DNA of 64,000 nucleotides from Rubrivivax rivuli (lineage in GTDB: Bacteria; Pseudomonadota; Gammaproteobacteria; Burkholderiales; Burkholderiaceae_C): NCBI RefSeq assembly GCF_004016505.1, contig NZ_SACR01000007.1, positions 62,001 to 126,000 on the forward strand, read 5' to 3'. The notes below the pieces were generated by a model. It ran no database searches. It was not told the DNA's origin and saw only the letters and a list, made by a program, of their open reading frames with translations. How positions within the stretch are numbered: the stretch's first letter is position 1; each line of letters begins with the position of its first letter. Shown piece after piece: positions 1 through 9,858 of the stretch. The translations under genes were made by a program, and so were the position numbers.

Positions 1-33
1 CCTCCGGCTCCCTACGCTGCGTCAGCCGCCGCC

Positions 34-663
34 ATGAACCCGCTGCCCGCGCTCGACCTCACCCAGCTGCTGGCCCTGGCCGCTGCGCTGGGCTGGGCCA
101 GCGGCATGCGCCTGTACCTGGTGGTCTTTCTCACCGGTGCCGCCGGCTTCTTCGGTTGGGTGCCTTTGCCGCCGGGCCTGCAGCTGCTGCAGCACCCGCT
201 GGTGCTGGGCACCAGCGGCCTGATGCTCACCGCCGAGTTCGTGGCCGACAAGGTGCCGGGCCTGGACTCGCTGTGGGATGCGCTGCACACCTTCATCCGC
301 ATTCCCGCCGGTGCGGCGCTGGCCGCGGGCGTGTTCGCCGGCCTGGGCCCCGAGTGGGGCAGTGCCTGGGCCCTCGCGGCTGCACTCGCCGGGGGCACGC
401 TGGCGGCCACGGCCCACGCGGCCAAGGCCACCACGCGCGCAGCGGCCAACACGAGCCCCGAGCCCTTCTCCAACATCGGCCTGTCGCTGGCCGGTGATGC
501 GGCCGTGCCCGGGCTGCTGTGGCTGGCCTGGGCCTACCCCGTGGCCGCACTCGGGGTGCTGGCGCTGGCCGTGGTGCTGGCGTTGGTGTTGATCGCCGTG
601 CTGTTCAAGTTCCTGCGGCAGTTGCTGCGGCGGTTCACACCGGCCCGGCCCTCGGTGGCCTGA
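34..663 (+). CDS. DUF4126 family membrane protein
   Basis: This 209-residue protein is very hydrophobic, with several Ala/Leu-rich membrane segments and a conserved-looking N-terminal stretch (WASGMRLYLVVF, about residues 22-33) typical of the DUF4126 family of inner-membrane proteins of unknown function. A glycine/alanine segment around residues 90-150 carries the KATTRAAANTSPEP motif also expected in this family. The frame is open to the left edge of the window, so an earlier start cannot be excluded, but the ATG at 34 gives a family-typical N terminus. It ends 13 bp before the carboxylase gene and is probably co-transcribed with it. Function is unknown, and a link to leucine catabolism would only be positional. 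Confidence 0.8.
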   Translation: MNPLPALDLTQLLALAAALGWASGMRLYLVVFLTGAAGFFGWVPLPPGLQLLQHPLVLGTSGLMLTAEFVADKVPGLDSLWDALHTFIRIPAGAALAAGVFAGLGPEWGSAWALAAALAGGTLAATAHAAKATTRAAANTSPEPFSNIGLSLAGDAAVPGLLWLAWAYPVAALGVLALAVVLALVLIAVLFKFLRQLLRRFTPARPSVA

Positions 664-676
664 AGAAAGCCTGACG

Positions 677-2704
<2,028 letters not shown>

Positions 2705-2716
2705 GGCCCAGGGCCG

Positions 2717-3091
2717 CTACTTGATGCTGTCGCGCAGGCGGCCGAACCAGCTGCGCGGCGGCTTGTCGGGCGGGGTGTCCAGCGTGCTCGCCGGGCTGCC
2801 CGTGGTGGCGCCGAACAGCGAGTTCAGGAAGCGCGAGGGGCTGAAGCCCGAGGTCTGGCCGGCGCGGGCGGCGTCTTCGGGGTCGACCGCCGCCAGCGCC
2901 TGGCGGAACTTGAACGCCAGCTGGGGCAGTTCGGTGCCCGGCAGGCCCTCGCAGACCAGCAGCACGTCACGCGCGTACAACGGCTCGCTCAGCATGCGCG
3001 CTGGTTCGATGCCCTGGCCCAGTTCCTGGACCAGCAGCGCATGGATGCGGGCAGCAACCTTCAGACAACGACGCGTGTTCATGGTGGTCAT
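2717..3091 (-). CDS. Hypothetical protein antisense within the leucine cluster
   Basis: This 124-residue protein is encoded opposite to its neighbours between the carboxylase and HMG-CoA lyase genes. It begins with an Arg/Leu-rich helical region (NTRRCLKVAARIHALLVQEL) and ends with a basic, Pro-rich tail (PPRSWFGRLRDSIK). No membrane segment or signal peptide is visible. The ATG at 3091 (MTTMNTRR) and the ATG at 3082 are both possible, and neither has a clear Shine-Dalgarno sequence. The 3' end lies 12 bp from the convergent carboxylase stop. I do not recognise a family. Its helical, partly amphipathic N terminus is compatible with a small cytosolic regulatory or structural protein, but that is a guess. 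Confidence 0.55.
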   Translation of the reverse strand: MTTMNTRRCLKVAARIHALLVQELGQGIEPARMLSEPLYARDVLLVCEGLPGTELPQLAFKFRQALAAVDPEDAARAGQTSGFSPSRFLNSLFGATTGSPASTLDTPPDKPPRSWFGRLRDSIK

Positions 3092-3204
3092 GGCAGTGTG
3101 CGCTGGACGACGGGGCGGCGCCATCCCCACGAAGGCCGAAGGCCGGCGCCATGCGGGCGGTGCCCGTGTAACCTGCTACGCCAGAAAAACAGGGAAATGA
3201 GCTC

Positions 3205-4137
3205 ATGAGACCCACCGAAGTCACCCTGGTCGAAGTCGGCCCGCGCGACGGCCTGCAGAACGAGGCCCAGCCCGTCAGCGCCGCGCACAAGATCGAACTG
3301 GTGCACCGCCTGCAGGCCGCGGGCTGCCGCGAGATCGAGGTGACCAGCTTCGTCAGCCCGAAGTGGGTGCCGCAGATGGCCGACAACACCGAGGTGCTGG
3401 CCGGCCTTGCGCGCCAGCCGGGCGTGCGCTATTCGGTGCTCACGCCCAACATGAAGGGCCTGGAAGCCGCGCTGCCCACCCAGGTGCACGAGGTGGTGGT
3501 GTTCGGCGCCGCCAGCGAGGCCTTCAGCCAGAAGAACATCAACTGCAGCATCGAAGAAAGCATCGAGCGCTTCCGCCCTGTGGTGGCCGCGGCGCACGCG
3601 GCTGGGCTGAAGGTGCGCGCGGCCATCTCCTGCGCCCTGGGCTGCCCCTACCAGGGCGAGGTCTCGCCCGACGAGGTGGAGCGTGTGGTGTTGCTGATGA
3701 AGGCCATCGGCGTGGACCACTGCGGCGTGGCCGACACCATCGGCGTGGGCACGCCGCGCAAGGTGCAGGCGGCGCTGGAGCGCGCGCTGAAACACTACCC
3801 GCTGGCCGAGGTGAGCGGGCACTTCCACGATACCTATGGCCAGGCCTTGGCCAACATCCTGGCCAGCCTGGAACTGGGCGTGCACGTCTTCGACACCAGC
3901 ATCGCCGGCCTGGGCGGCTGCCCCTATGCCAAGGGCGCCACCGGCAACGTGGCCACCGAAGACGTGGTCTACATGCTGCAGGGCATGGGCATCGCCACCG
4001 GGCACGACCTCGACGCACTGGTCGACGCTGGTGCCTACATCAGCGAGGTGCTGGGCCGGCCGAGCGCCTCTCGTGCGGGCAAGGCGCTGTTGACGCGGCG
4101 CCAGCGTGTGGCAACGGCGGCCGGGGCTGCGGCATGA
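3205..4137 (+). CDS. mvaB: Hydroxymethylglutaryl-CoA lyase
   Basis: This enzyme cleaves 3-hydroxy-3-methylglutaryl-CoA to acetoacetate and acetyl-CoA, the last step of leucine degradation. At 310 residues it has the normal family length. The N terminus VEVGPRDGLQNE is the metal/substrate-binding start of the DRE-TIM barrel. HFHDTYGQALAN carries metal-binding histidines. SIAGLGGCPYAKGATGN contains the lyase signature with the catalytic Cys at about residue 239. A start at 3205 is preceded by a modest GAG-containing ribosome site. The stop overlaps the next ATG by four bases (ATGA), so it is translationally linked to the YbaK-type gene. In Pseudomonas the orthologue is called liuE. Confidence 0.93.
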   Translation: MRPTEVTLVEVGPRDGLQNEAQPVSAAHKIELVHRLQAAGCREIEVTSFVSPKWVPQMADNTEVLAGLARQPGVRYSVLTPNMKGLEAALPTQVHEVVVFGAASEAFSQKNINCSIEESIERFRPVVAAAHAAGLKVRAAISCALGCPYQGEVSPDEVERVVLLMKAIGVDHCGVADTIGVGTPRKVQAALERALKHYPLAEVSGHFHDTYGQALANILASLELGVHVFDTSIAGLGGCPYAKGATGNVATEDVVYMLQGMGIATGHDLDALVDAGAYISEVLGRPSASRAGKALLTRRQRVATAAGAAA

Positions 4138-4625
4138 CCGAACGTCCCGAAGGATTCCAGCGCGTGGCCGCAGCACTGGCCCGGGCCGGCCACCCGCACC
4201 CGCCGCGTTGGCTGGACGTGGCGGCGCGCACAGCACAGGAGGCCGCCGACGTGCTGGGCGTGACGCTGGGCCAGATCGCCAAGAGCGTGATCTTCCGCCG
4301 CCAGAGCGACGGCGTGGCCGTGCTGGTGGTGACCTCGGGCGACCGGCGGGTGGACGAGAAGCGCGTCGCTGCCCAGGTCGGCCCGCTGGGCCGGGCCGAC
4401 GCCGATTTCGTCAAGGCCACCACCGGTTTTTCTATCGGCGGCGTGGCGCCGCTGGCCCACCTGCAAGGGCCGGTGACGCTGATCGACCGCGAGCTCTTCC
4501 GCTTCGACGAAATCTGGGCCGCTGCCGGGCACCCCAACGGGGTGTTCCGCTGCGCGCCCGACGAACTGCTGCGCTTGACCGGGGCCCCGGTGGCCGATGT
4601 CGTCCAAACTGTGAGCACGCCATGA
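4134..4625 (+). CDS. YbaK/ProX-type aminoacyl-tRNA deacylase
   Basis: This 163-residue single-domain protein is of the YbaK/EbsC and prolyl-tRNA-editing (INS) fold. Such proteins hydrolyse mischarged aminoacyl-tRNAs in trans in the cytosol. The expected conserved lysine motif is seen in LGQIAKSVIFR, followed by VLVVTSGDRRVDEKRV and the glycine-rich SIGGVAPLAHL. The start is fixed by the ATGA overlap with the HMG-CoA lyase stop, and the gene ends with another ATGA overlap with the DUF1289 gene. Which amino acid it edits cannot be read from the sequence. Its place in a leucine catabolic operon is probably historical rather than functional. Confidence 0.85.
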   Translation: MTERPEGFQRVAAALARAGHPHPPRWLDVAARTAQEAADVLGVTLGQIAKSVIFRRQSDGVAVLVVTSGDRRVDEKRVAAQVGPLGRADADFVKATTGFSIGGVAPLAHLQGPVTLIDRELFRFDEIWAAAGHPNGVFRCAPDELLRLTGAPVADVVQTVSTP

Positions 4626-4849
4626 CCGCCCCCGCCGCCTCGCCCTGCATCAACGTCTGCCAGATGGACGCCACCACCGGCTGGTGCGGGGGCTGCCTGC
4701 GCACGTTGGACGAGATCGCCCGCTGGTCGTCGCTGGACGAGACCCGCCGTCAGGCCGTGCTGGCCGCGCTGCCCGAGCGGCGCGTGGCCTGGCTGGCCAG
4801 CGGCCGCACCTTGCCCGCGCCGCAGCCGCCGCGCTCGCGGCCGCGTTGA
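4622..4849 (+). CDS. DUF1289 small cysteine-rich protein
   Basis: This 75-residue protein has the DUF1289 pattern SPCINVCQMD followed by WCGGCLRTLDEIARW, that is two CxxxC/CxxC-type cysteine pairs in the first 35 residues, suggesting a small metal or Fe-S site. The remainder is a short helix and a Pro/Arg-rich tail. The start is set by an ATGA overlap with the upstream deacylase gene. Members of this family are widespread in Proteobacteria and have no firmly assigned reaction. Confidence 0.85.
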   Translation: MTAPAASPCINVCQMDATTGWCGGCLRTLDEIARWSSLDETRRQAVLAALPERRVAWLASGRTLPAPQPPRSRPR

Positions 4850-4865
4850 ACCTGAAGGGCCCGCC

Positions 4866-5492
4866 ATGCACCGCATCGTCTTCCATTTCGATGTCCTCTC
4901 ACCTTTCGCCTGGCTGGCCTTCCAGCGCCTGCCGCAGGTGCTGGAGGGCCTGAGTCACGAGGTCGAGTACCGCCCGCTGCTCTTGGCCGGCCTGCTGCAG
5001 CACTTCGGCCAGAAAGGCCCGGCCGAGGTGGAGCCCAAGCGCGCCTGGACCTTCCGCCACGTGCACTGGATGGCCGCGCAGCAGGGCGTGCCGCTGGTCA
5101 CGCCGGCGCAGCACCCCTTCAACCCGCTGGCGCTGCAGCGCCTGGCCCTGGCCTGCGGGCCCAACCGGCGCGTGGTGGAAGCGCTGTTCCGCCATGTGTG
5201 GGCCGAAGGCGGCGATGCCAACGACCCTGCGCGCCTGGCCGCGCTGACCGAAGCCCTGGCCCCTGCGCGCGACCCGAACAGCGCCGAAGTGAAGGCCGAG
5301 TTGCGCACCAACACCGAGGCGGCGGCCGCGGCCGGCATCTTCGGCGTGCCGACGTTCGAGCACGAGGGGCGACTCTTCTGGGGCCTGGATGCGCTGCCCA
5401 TGCTGCGCGACGCCTTGGCCGGCGGCGCTTGGTTCGAGGGCCCGGCGTGGCAGGCCGAAGGCGCGCCGCGCCCGGGCGTGCGCCGGGCTTGA
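4866..5492 (+). CDS. 2-hydroxychromene-2-carboxylate isomerase/DsbA-fold protein
   Basis: This 208-residue protein has a thioredoxin-like/GST-kappa fold. It starts HFDVLSPFAWLAF, where the conserved SPF takes the place of the CxxC of true DsbA proteins, as in HCCA isomerases. The C-terminal AAAAGIFGVPTFEHEGRLFWG is the second family hallmark, with the cis-proline loop GVPTF. It probably binds glutathione or a small aromatic substrate in the cytosol. There is no signal peptide. No naphthalene-type catabolic genes are nearby, so the actual substrate is unknown. It follows DUF1289 by 16 bp and is likely the last gene of the operon. Confidence 0.82.
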   Translation: MHRIVFHFDVLSPFAWLAFQRLPQVLEGLSHEVEYRPLLLAGLLQHFGQKGPAEVEPKRAWTFRHVHWMAAQQGVPLVTPAQHPFNPLALQRLALACGPNRRVVEALFRHVWAEGGDANDPARLAALTEALAPARDPNSAEVKAELRTNTEAAAAAGIFGVPTFEHEGRLFWGLDALPMLRDALAGGAWFEGPAWQAEGAPRPGVRRA

Positions 5493-5587
5493 GGCACCCG
5501 CGGCGCCGGCGCGCCGCCCCCCGCACGCACGATGGCGCGCCCCGCGCCCCGCGGCCTAGCATGCGGCTTCACCTTCCAGGAGCCCGC

Positions 5588-5923
5588 ATGCCCGCCGACC
5601 CGAACCCGGTCTACCCCAGCCACCTCACCGTCAGCGTCGGTGTCAACGAGACCGTCAGCGTTGGCGGCAGCAGCGTGCGTTCGGTGGGGCGCGATGCCGT
5701 CAGCACCGTGCAGGGCCACCAGCAGGAGACCGTGGGCCGGAATTTCGTGCTCACCGCTGGCGACAGCCTCGTGCTGCGTTGCGGCGCCGCCAGCATCACG
5801 ATGAAGAAGGACGGCAGCATCGTCATCAAGGGCGGCGACATCACGCTCGACGCCAGCGCCAGGATCAACGCCAAGAGCAGCGGCGACCTCGCCATCAAGG
5901 GCAGCAAGATCGGCAGCAACTGA
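5588..5923 (+). CDS. Orphan VgrG/gp5 C-terminal needle-like protein
   Basis: This 111-residue protein is made almost entirely of short beta-repeats (VGVNETVSVGGSSVRSVG, then RNFVLTAGDSLVLRCGAASI) and ends KGGDITLDASARINAKSSGD...KGSKIGSN. This closely resembles the triple-stranded beta-helix tip of T6SS VgrG spikes and phage gp5. No gp27/gp5 N-terminal base domains and no other T6SS or phage tail genes are in the window. The ATG at 5588 has an AGGAG ribosome site 5 bases upstream. An in-frame ATG at 5561 lacks one. A strong terminator follows, so the gene ends its transcript. It could trimerise on its own. Function is unknown. Confidence 0.75.
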   Translation: MPADPNPVYPSHLTVSVGVNETVSVGGSSVRSVGRDAVSTVQGHQQETVGRNFVLTAGDSLVLRCGAASITMKKDGSIVIKGGDITLDASARINAKSSGDLAIKGSKIGSN

Positions 5924-5935
5924 AGCCCTGCGTCG

Positions 5936-5964
5936 GGCCGCGGCTGCGCAGCCGCGGCCTTTTT
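5936..5964 (+). terminator. Rho-independent terminator after the VgrG-tip-like gene
   Basis: A perfect 12+12 bp GC-rich inverted repeat (GGCCGCGGCTGC mirrored) is followed at once by TTTTT, 12 bp after the stop codon. It isolates this gene from the acetate uptake operon downstream. Confidence 0.9.
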
Positions 5965-6148
5965 CTTTGGAGCGAGGGGCTGATTTCCAAGGGTTAACCC
6001 GCAGCGTTTTCGGCTTGCGGGGTCTTTCTGTCAGCGCGCGTTGGTTTCGCGTCAGAGCATGGTCAGTAGGCCTGCTCACAGTGGGGTCAAGCCTCCCCAG
6101 CGTCGGGTGGGGCTCTGCCAAGAACCGCAAGACCCCAAGGAGACCCCC

Positions 6149-6457
6149 ATGGACGCCTCACTCGCCGAGCGCATCACAGCGCACCCCTCGTACCAGCAGC
6201 TTCGAGCCGATCGCACCCGCTTCGGCTGGTGGCTCACCGCCGCCATGATGCTGGTGTACTACGGCTTCATCATGCTGGTGGCCTTCAACAAGCCGCTGCT
6301 GGCCACGCGCCTGGGCGATGGCGTGATGACGCTGGGCATGCCGCTGGGCCTGGGCGTGATCGTCTTCACCATCGTGATCACCGGGCTGTACGTGCGCCGT
6401 GCCAATGGCGAGTACGACCGCCTGGCGGCCGAAGTCAACGCCTCGGTGCTGAAGTGA
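6149..6457 (+). CDS. yjcH: DUF485 small membrane protein (YjcH-like)
   Basis: This 102-residue protein has two membrane helices (about residues 27-48 and 62-86), the DUF485 architecture found immediately upstream of the acetate permease in many Proteobacteria. The [16 protein letters not shown] stretch before the first helix is typical. It probably assists or modulates ActP in the inner membrane. AAGGAG sits 6 bases before the ATG at 6149. The stop is 8 bp from the actP start, so the two genes form an operon. The 225 bp upstream (5924-6148) contain the preceding terminator and an unexplained 10-bp palindrome at 5991-6000. Confidence 0.9.
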   Translation: MDASLAERITAHPSYQQLRADRTRFGWWLTAAMMLVYYGFIMLVAFNKPLLATRLGDGVMTLGMPLGLGVIVFTIVITGLYVRRANGEYDRLAAEVNASVLK

Positions 6458-6465
6458 GGCCGGCC

Positions 6466-8190
6466 ATGAAATCCTCCAACACCCTTCGCCAGGCCGCCTT
6501 GCTGGCCGTGCTGTTCGGCACCTCGGCCGCCGTGCTGGCCGCCGGGGCCGACCTGGGCCAGGCCACCAAGCAGGCCACCAACTGGACGGCCATCGGCATG
6601 TTCGGCGCCTTCGTCGCCTTCACGCTGTGGATCACCAAGTGGGCCGCCGCCAAGACGCGCAGCACGGCTGACTTCTACACGGCCGGCGGTGGCATCACCG
6701 GCTTCCAGAACGGCCTGGCCATCGCCGGCGACTACATGAGCGCGGCGTCCTTCCTGGGCATCAGCGCGGCGGTGATGGCCAGCGGATTCGACGGCCTGAT
6801 CTACAGCATCGGCTTCCTGGTCGGCTGGCCCGTCGTCACCTTCCTGCTGGCCGAGCGCCTGCGCAACCTGGGTAAGTTCACCTTCGCCGACGTGGCGGCC
6901 TTCCGCTTCGAGCAGACGCCGGTGCGCGTGTTCGCCGCCAGCGGCACGCTGGTGGTGGTGGCCTTCTACCTCATCGCGCAGATGGTCGGTGCGGGCCAGC
7001 TCATCAAGCTGCTGTTCGGGCTGGAGTACTGGGTGGCGGTGGTGATCGTCGGCGCGCTGATGATGGTCTACGTGCTCTTCGGCGGCATGACGGCCACCAC
7101 CTGGGTGCAGATCATCAAGGCCGTGATGCTGCTGGCCGGCGCCACCTTCATGGCCGGCGCGGTGCTGTGGCACTTCGGCTTCAGCCCCGAGGCCATGTTC
7201 GCCAAGGCCGTGGAGATCAAGACCGGCATCGCGCAGACCGCCGGCAAGAGCCCGGAAGACGCCGCCAAGGCCGGCTTCAGCATCATGGGCCCGGGCGGCT
7301 TCGTGAAAGATCCGATCAGCGCCATCAGCTTCGGCATGGCGCTGATGTTCGGCACCGCCGGCCTGCCGCACATCCTGATGCGCTTCTTCACCGTGCCGAA
7401 TGCCAAGGAAGCGCGCAAGAGCGTGCTGTGGGCCACCACCTGGATCGGCTACTTCTACATCCTCACCTTCATCATCGGCTTCGGCGCCATCACCTTCGTG
7501 CTGACGAACCCGAGCTTCCTCGATGCCAAGGGTGGGCTGATCGGCGGCAGCAACATGGCCGCCATCCACCTGGCCAACGCGGTGGGCGGCAACGTGTTCC
7601 TGGGCTTCATCTCGGCGGTGGCCTTCGCCACCATCCTGGCGGTGGTGGCCGGCCTCACGCTCAGCGGCGCCAGCGCCGTGAGCCACGACCTCTACGCGAC
7701 CGTCATCAAGAAGGGCAAGGCCAACGGCCGCGAGGAACTGCGCGTCTCGAAGATCACCACCGTGTGCCTGGGCGTCATCGCCGTGGTGCTGGGCATCGCC
7801 TTCGAGAAGCAGAACATCGCCTTCATGGTGAGCCTGGCCTTCGCCATCGCGGCCAGCGCCAACTTCCCCGTGCTCTTGATGAGCGTGCTGTGGAAGGGCT
7901 GCACCACGCGCGGCGCGGTGATCGGCGGCTTCCTGGGGCTGATCTCCAGCGTGGGCCTCACGGTGGTGTCGCCCGCGGTCTGGGAAGCGACGCTCGGCAA
8001 CCCCAAGGGCAGCGCGCTGTTCCCGTACACCAGCCCGGCGCTCTTCAGCATGACCATCGGCTTCGTCGGCATCTGGCTGTTCAGCGTGCTGGACAACAGC
8101 AAGCGCGCCGCCAAGGACAAGGCCGGCTTCGCGATGCAGCAGCTGCGTTCGGAAACCGGCATCGGCGCCGCCGGGGCCAGCGGCCACTGA
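6466..8190 (+). CDS. actP: Cation/acetate symporter ActP
   Basis: This sodium:solute symporter family (SLC5-like) permease is 574 residues long with about 13 membrane helices. After an N-terminal hydrophobic signal-like segment comes the family motif [33 protein letters not shown] (residues about 64-96), then [20 protein letters not shown], both characteristic of ActP. It imports acetate and other short carboxylates (glycolate, tellurite in some species) across the inner membrane. It is paired with the DUF485 gene upstream. A 12-bp-stem hairpin follows about 100 bp downstream, before the DUF294 gene. Confidence 0.94.
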   Translation: MKSSNTLRQAALLAVLFGTSAAVLAAGADLGQATKQATNWTAIGMFGAFVAFTLWITKWAAAKTRSTADFYTAGGGITGFQNGLAIAGDYMSAASFLGISAAVMASGFDGLIYSIGFLVGWPVVTFLLAERLRNLGKFTFADVAAFRFEQTPVRVFAASGTLVVVAFYLIAQMVGAGQLIKLLFGLEYWVAVVIVGALMMVYVLFGGMTATTWVQIIKAVMLLAGATFMAGAVLWHFGFSPEAMFAKAVEIKTGIAQTAGKSPEDAAKAGFSIMGPGGFVKDPISAISFGMALMFGTAGLPHILMRFFTVPNAKEARKSVLWATTWIGYFYILTFIIGFGAITFVLTNPSFLDAKGGLIGGSNMAAIHLANAVGGNVFLGFISAVAFATILAVVAGLTLSGASAVSHDLYATVIKKGKANGREELRVSKITTVCLGVIAVVLGIAFEKQNIAFMVSLAFAIAASANFPVLLMSVLWKGCTTRGAVIGGFLGLISSVGLTVVSPAVWEATLGNPKGSALFPYTSPALFSMTIGFVGIWLFSVLDNSKRAAKDKAGFAMQQLRSETGIGAAGASGH

Positions 8191-8289
8191 GGCCTGCGCA
8201 CGGCGTGGCGCGGCCGGCCGAGCTGCCGCGCCTGCGCCGCGTTCGTGCTGCGCCTGGGCCGCAGTTTTGCGCCAGATCACACCCCATCG

Positions 8290-8329
8290 CAGGGGCCGCG
8301 GGCATGATGCCGCGGCCCCTGTCCCTTTT
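8290..8329 (+). terminator. Probable terminator/attenuator after actP
   Basis: A perfect 12-bp inverted repeat (CAGGGGCCGCGG) with an 8-nt loop spans 8290-8321 and is followed by TCCCTTTT. It lies about 100 bp after actP and 27 bp before the ribosome-site/GTG of the next gene, so it may act as an attenuator between the two rather than a full operon boundary. Confidence 0.65.
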
Positions 8330-8355
8330 CTGCCTCGCCTTTCCTGGAGCCACCG

Positions 8356-9858
8356 GTGCCCGAAGCCCTCGCCAACCCAGCGCCGTCCGAACTGATCGGC
8401 CTGCTCACGGGCCGCGTGCGCGACGCTGGCCTGCGCAGGCCCTGCGACGTGGCCGGCACCGACAGCATCGTCAGCGTGTGCGCCGCGATGGCGCAGCACG
8501 GCCTGACGCACGCGCTGGTGCACGACACGCCGCCCGGCGGCGGCCCCGAGCGCCTGGGCATCTTCACCACCACCGACCTGCGCGATGCGCTGCTGCACCC
8601 GGTGCCGCCTTCGCAGCTGGCGGTGCGCGAGGTGGCGCGTTTCGAACTCGTGTCCATCGACGCCGAGGCCGATCTCTTCGAAGCCCTCTGGCTGATGGTG
8701 CGCCACCGCGTGCACCGCCTCGTGGTGCGCGACGGCGCACAGCCGCAGGCCCCGGTGCTGGGCGTGCTGGCCCAGCTGGACGTGGTCAGCCAGATGGCGC
8801 GGCACTCGCACACCGTGGCGCTGCAGATCGACGATGCCACCAGCGTGGCCGCACTGCAGGCGGCCGCGCAGCGCATCGACGAGACCGTGCGCCACCTGCT
8901 GGCCGGGGGCATCCGCGTGGAGCGCGTGGCGCGGCTGGTGGGCGAGCTGCACGCGCGCCTCTTCGCACGCCTGTGGGCGCTGCTGGCGCCGCCGTCGCTG
9001 GCCACCCGTGCCTGCCTGCTGGTGATGGGCAGCGAAGGGCGTGCCGAGCAGCTGTTGAAGACCGACCAGGACAACGCGCTGCTGCTGCCCGACGTGCTGC
9101 CCGAGGGGGTGACGCCCGAGGCCGTGAGCCGGCTCACGCAGGACTTCAGCGCCGCGCTGGCGCAGCTGGGCTACCCGCCGTGCCCGGGCGGTGTGATGCT
9201 GAGCCGCGCGCCCTGGTGCCAGCCGATCTCGGCGTTCAAGGCCACGCTGCAGCACTGGACGCATGGCGCCGCGCCCGAGGGGCCGCTGAACCTCGCGGTG
9301 TTCTTCGATGCCCGCTGCGTGGCGGGCGATGCCGGCCTGCTGCAGGCCGCGCGTGAGCATCTCGGCCGGCTGCTCACGGGGCGCGACACTTGGCTGGCGC
9401 GCTTCGCCGAGCCGGCCGACCGCTTCCACGAACCCAGCGCCTGGCTGGCGCAGCTGGCGCACCTGGCCCATCTCGCGCCCGACCCCGCCGCCCATCCCAT
9501 CGACCTGAAGAAGCTCGGCCTCTTCCCGCTGGTGCACGGTGTGCGCGCGCTGTCGCTGCAGCACGGCCTGCAGGAACCCGGCACGGCCGCGCGCCTGCAG
9601 GCGCTGGCTGGGGCGGGCGTGCTCGACGCGGCCTTCGCGCGCGACCTCACCGAAGCCCTGCACCTGCTGATGGCCCTGCGCACGGCGCACCAGCTGCGGC
9701 AGCTGGATGCGGGCCACGCCGTGGGCGCCTTGCCCGACAACGCCGTGCACCCGGCCGAACTCTCGACCCTGGAGCGCCAGGCGCTGCAGGACGCGCTGGC
9801 CCTCGTGCGCCGCTGGCGCGACTGGCTGCGTTCGCATTTCCACCTCGATCGGCTGTGA
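8356..9858 (+). CDS. CBS domain/DUF294 nucleotidyltransferase-like signalling protein
   Basis: This 500-residue cytosolic protein has an N-terminal pair of CBS-like motifs (about residues 15-150), a DUF294 nucleotidyltransferase-fold domain with the GSEGRAEQLLKTDQDNALL motif (from about residue 225; the GS and DxD-type acidic residues are retained), and a C-terminal helical DUF294_C domain. GlnD/GlnE-like adenylyl- or uridylyltransferase activity is plausible, but the target is unknown. The GTG start at 8356 has GGAG 6 bases upstream. The stop overlaps the next gene's GTG by four bases. The gene order DUF485-actP-DUF294-exonuclease is one I recall from pseudomonads and other betaproteobacteria, suggesting a role linked to acetate metabolism. 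Confidence 0.85.
   Translation: MPEALANPAPSELIGLLTGRVRDAGLRRPCDVAGTDSIVSVCAAMAQHGLTHALVHDTPPGGGPERLGIFTTTDLRDALLHPVPPSQLAVREVARFELVSIDAEADLFEALWLMVRHRVHRLVVRDGAQPQAPVLGVLAQLDVVSQMARHSHTVALQIDDATSVAALQAAAQRIDETVRHLLAGGIRVERVARLVGELHARLFARLWALLAPPSLATRACLLVMGSEGRAEQLLKTDQDNALLLPDVLPEGVTPEAVSRLTQDFSAALAQLGYPPCPGGVMLSRAPWCQPISAFKATLQHWTHGAAPEGPLNLAVFFDARCVAGDAGLLQAAREHLGRLLTGRDTWLARFAEPADRFHEPSAWLAQLAHLAHLAPDPAAHPIDLKKLGLFPLVHGVRALSLQHGLQEPGTAARLQALAGAGVLDAAFARDLTEALHLLMALRTAHQLRQLDAGHAVGALPDNAVHPAELSTLERQALQDALALVRRWRDWLRSHFHLDRL

Noticed and set aside
6259-9843. Very long open frame (almost 1,200 codons) on the minus strand opposite actP and the DUF294 gene
   Set aside because: It is antisense to two clearly conserved genes, is extremely rich in His/Arg/Gly/Gln as expected of a GC-rich shadow, and shows no domain.
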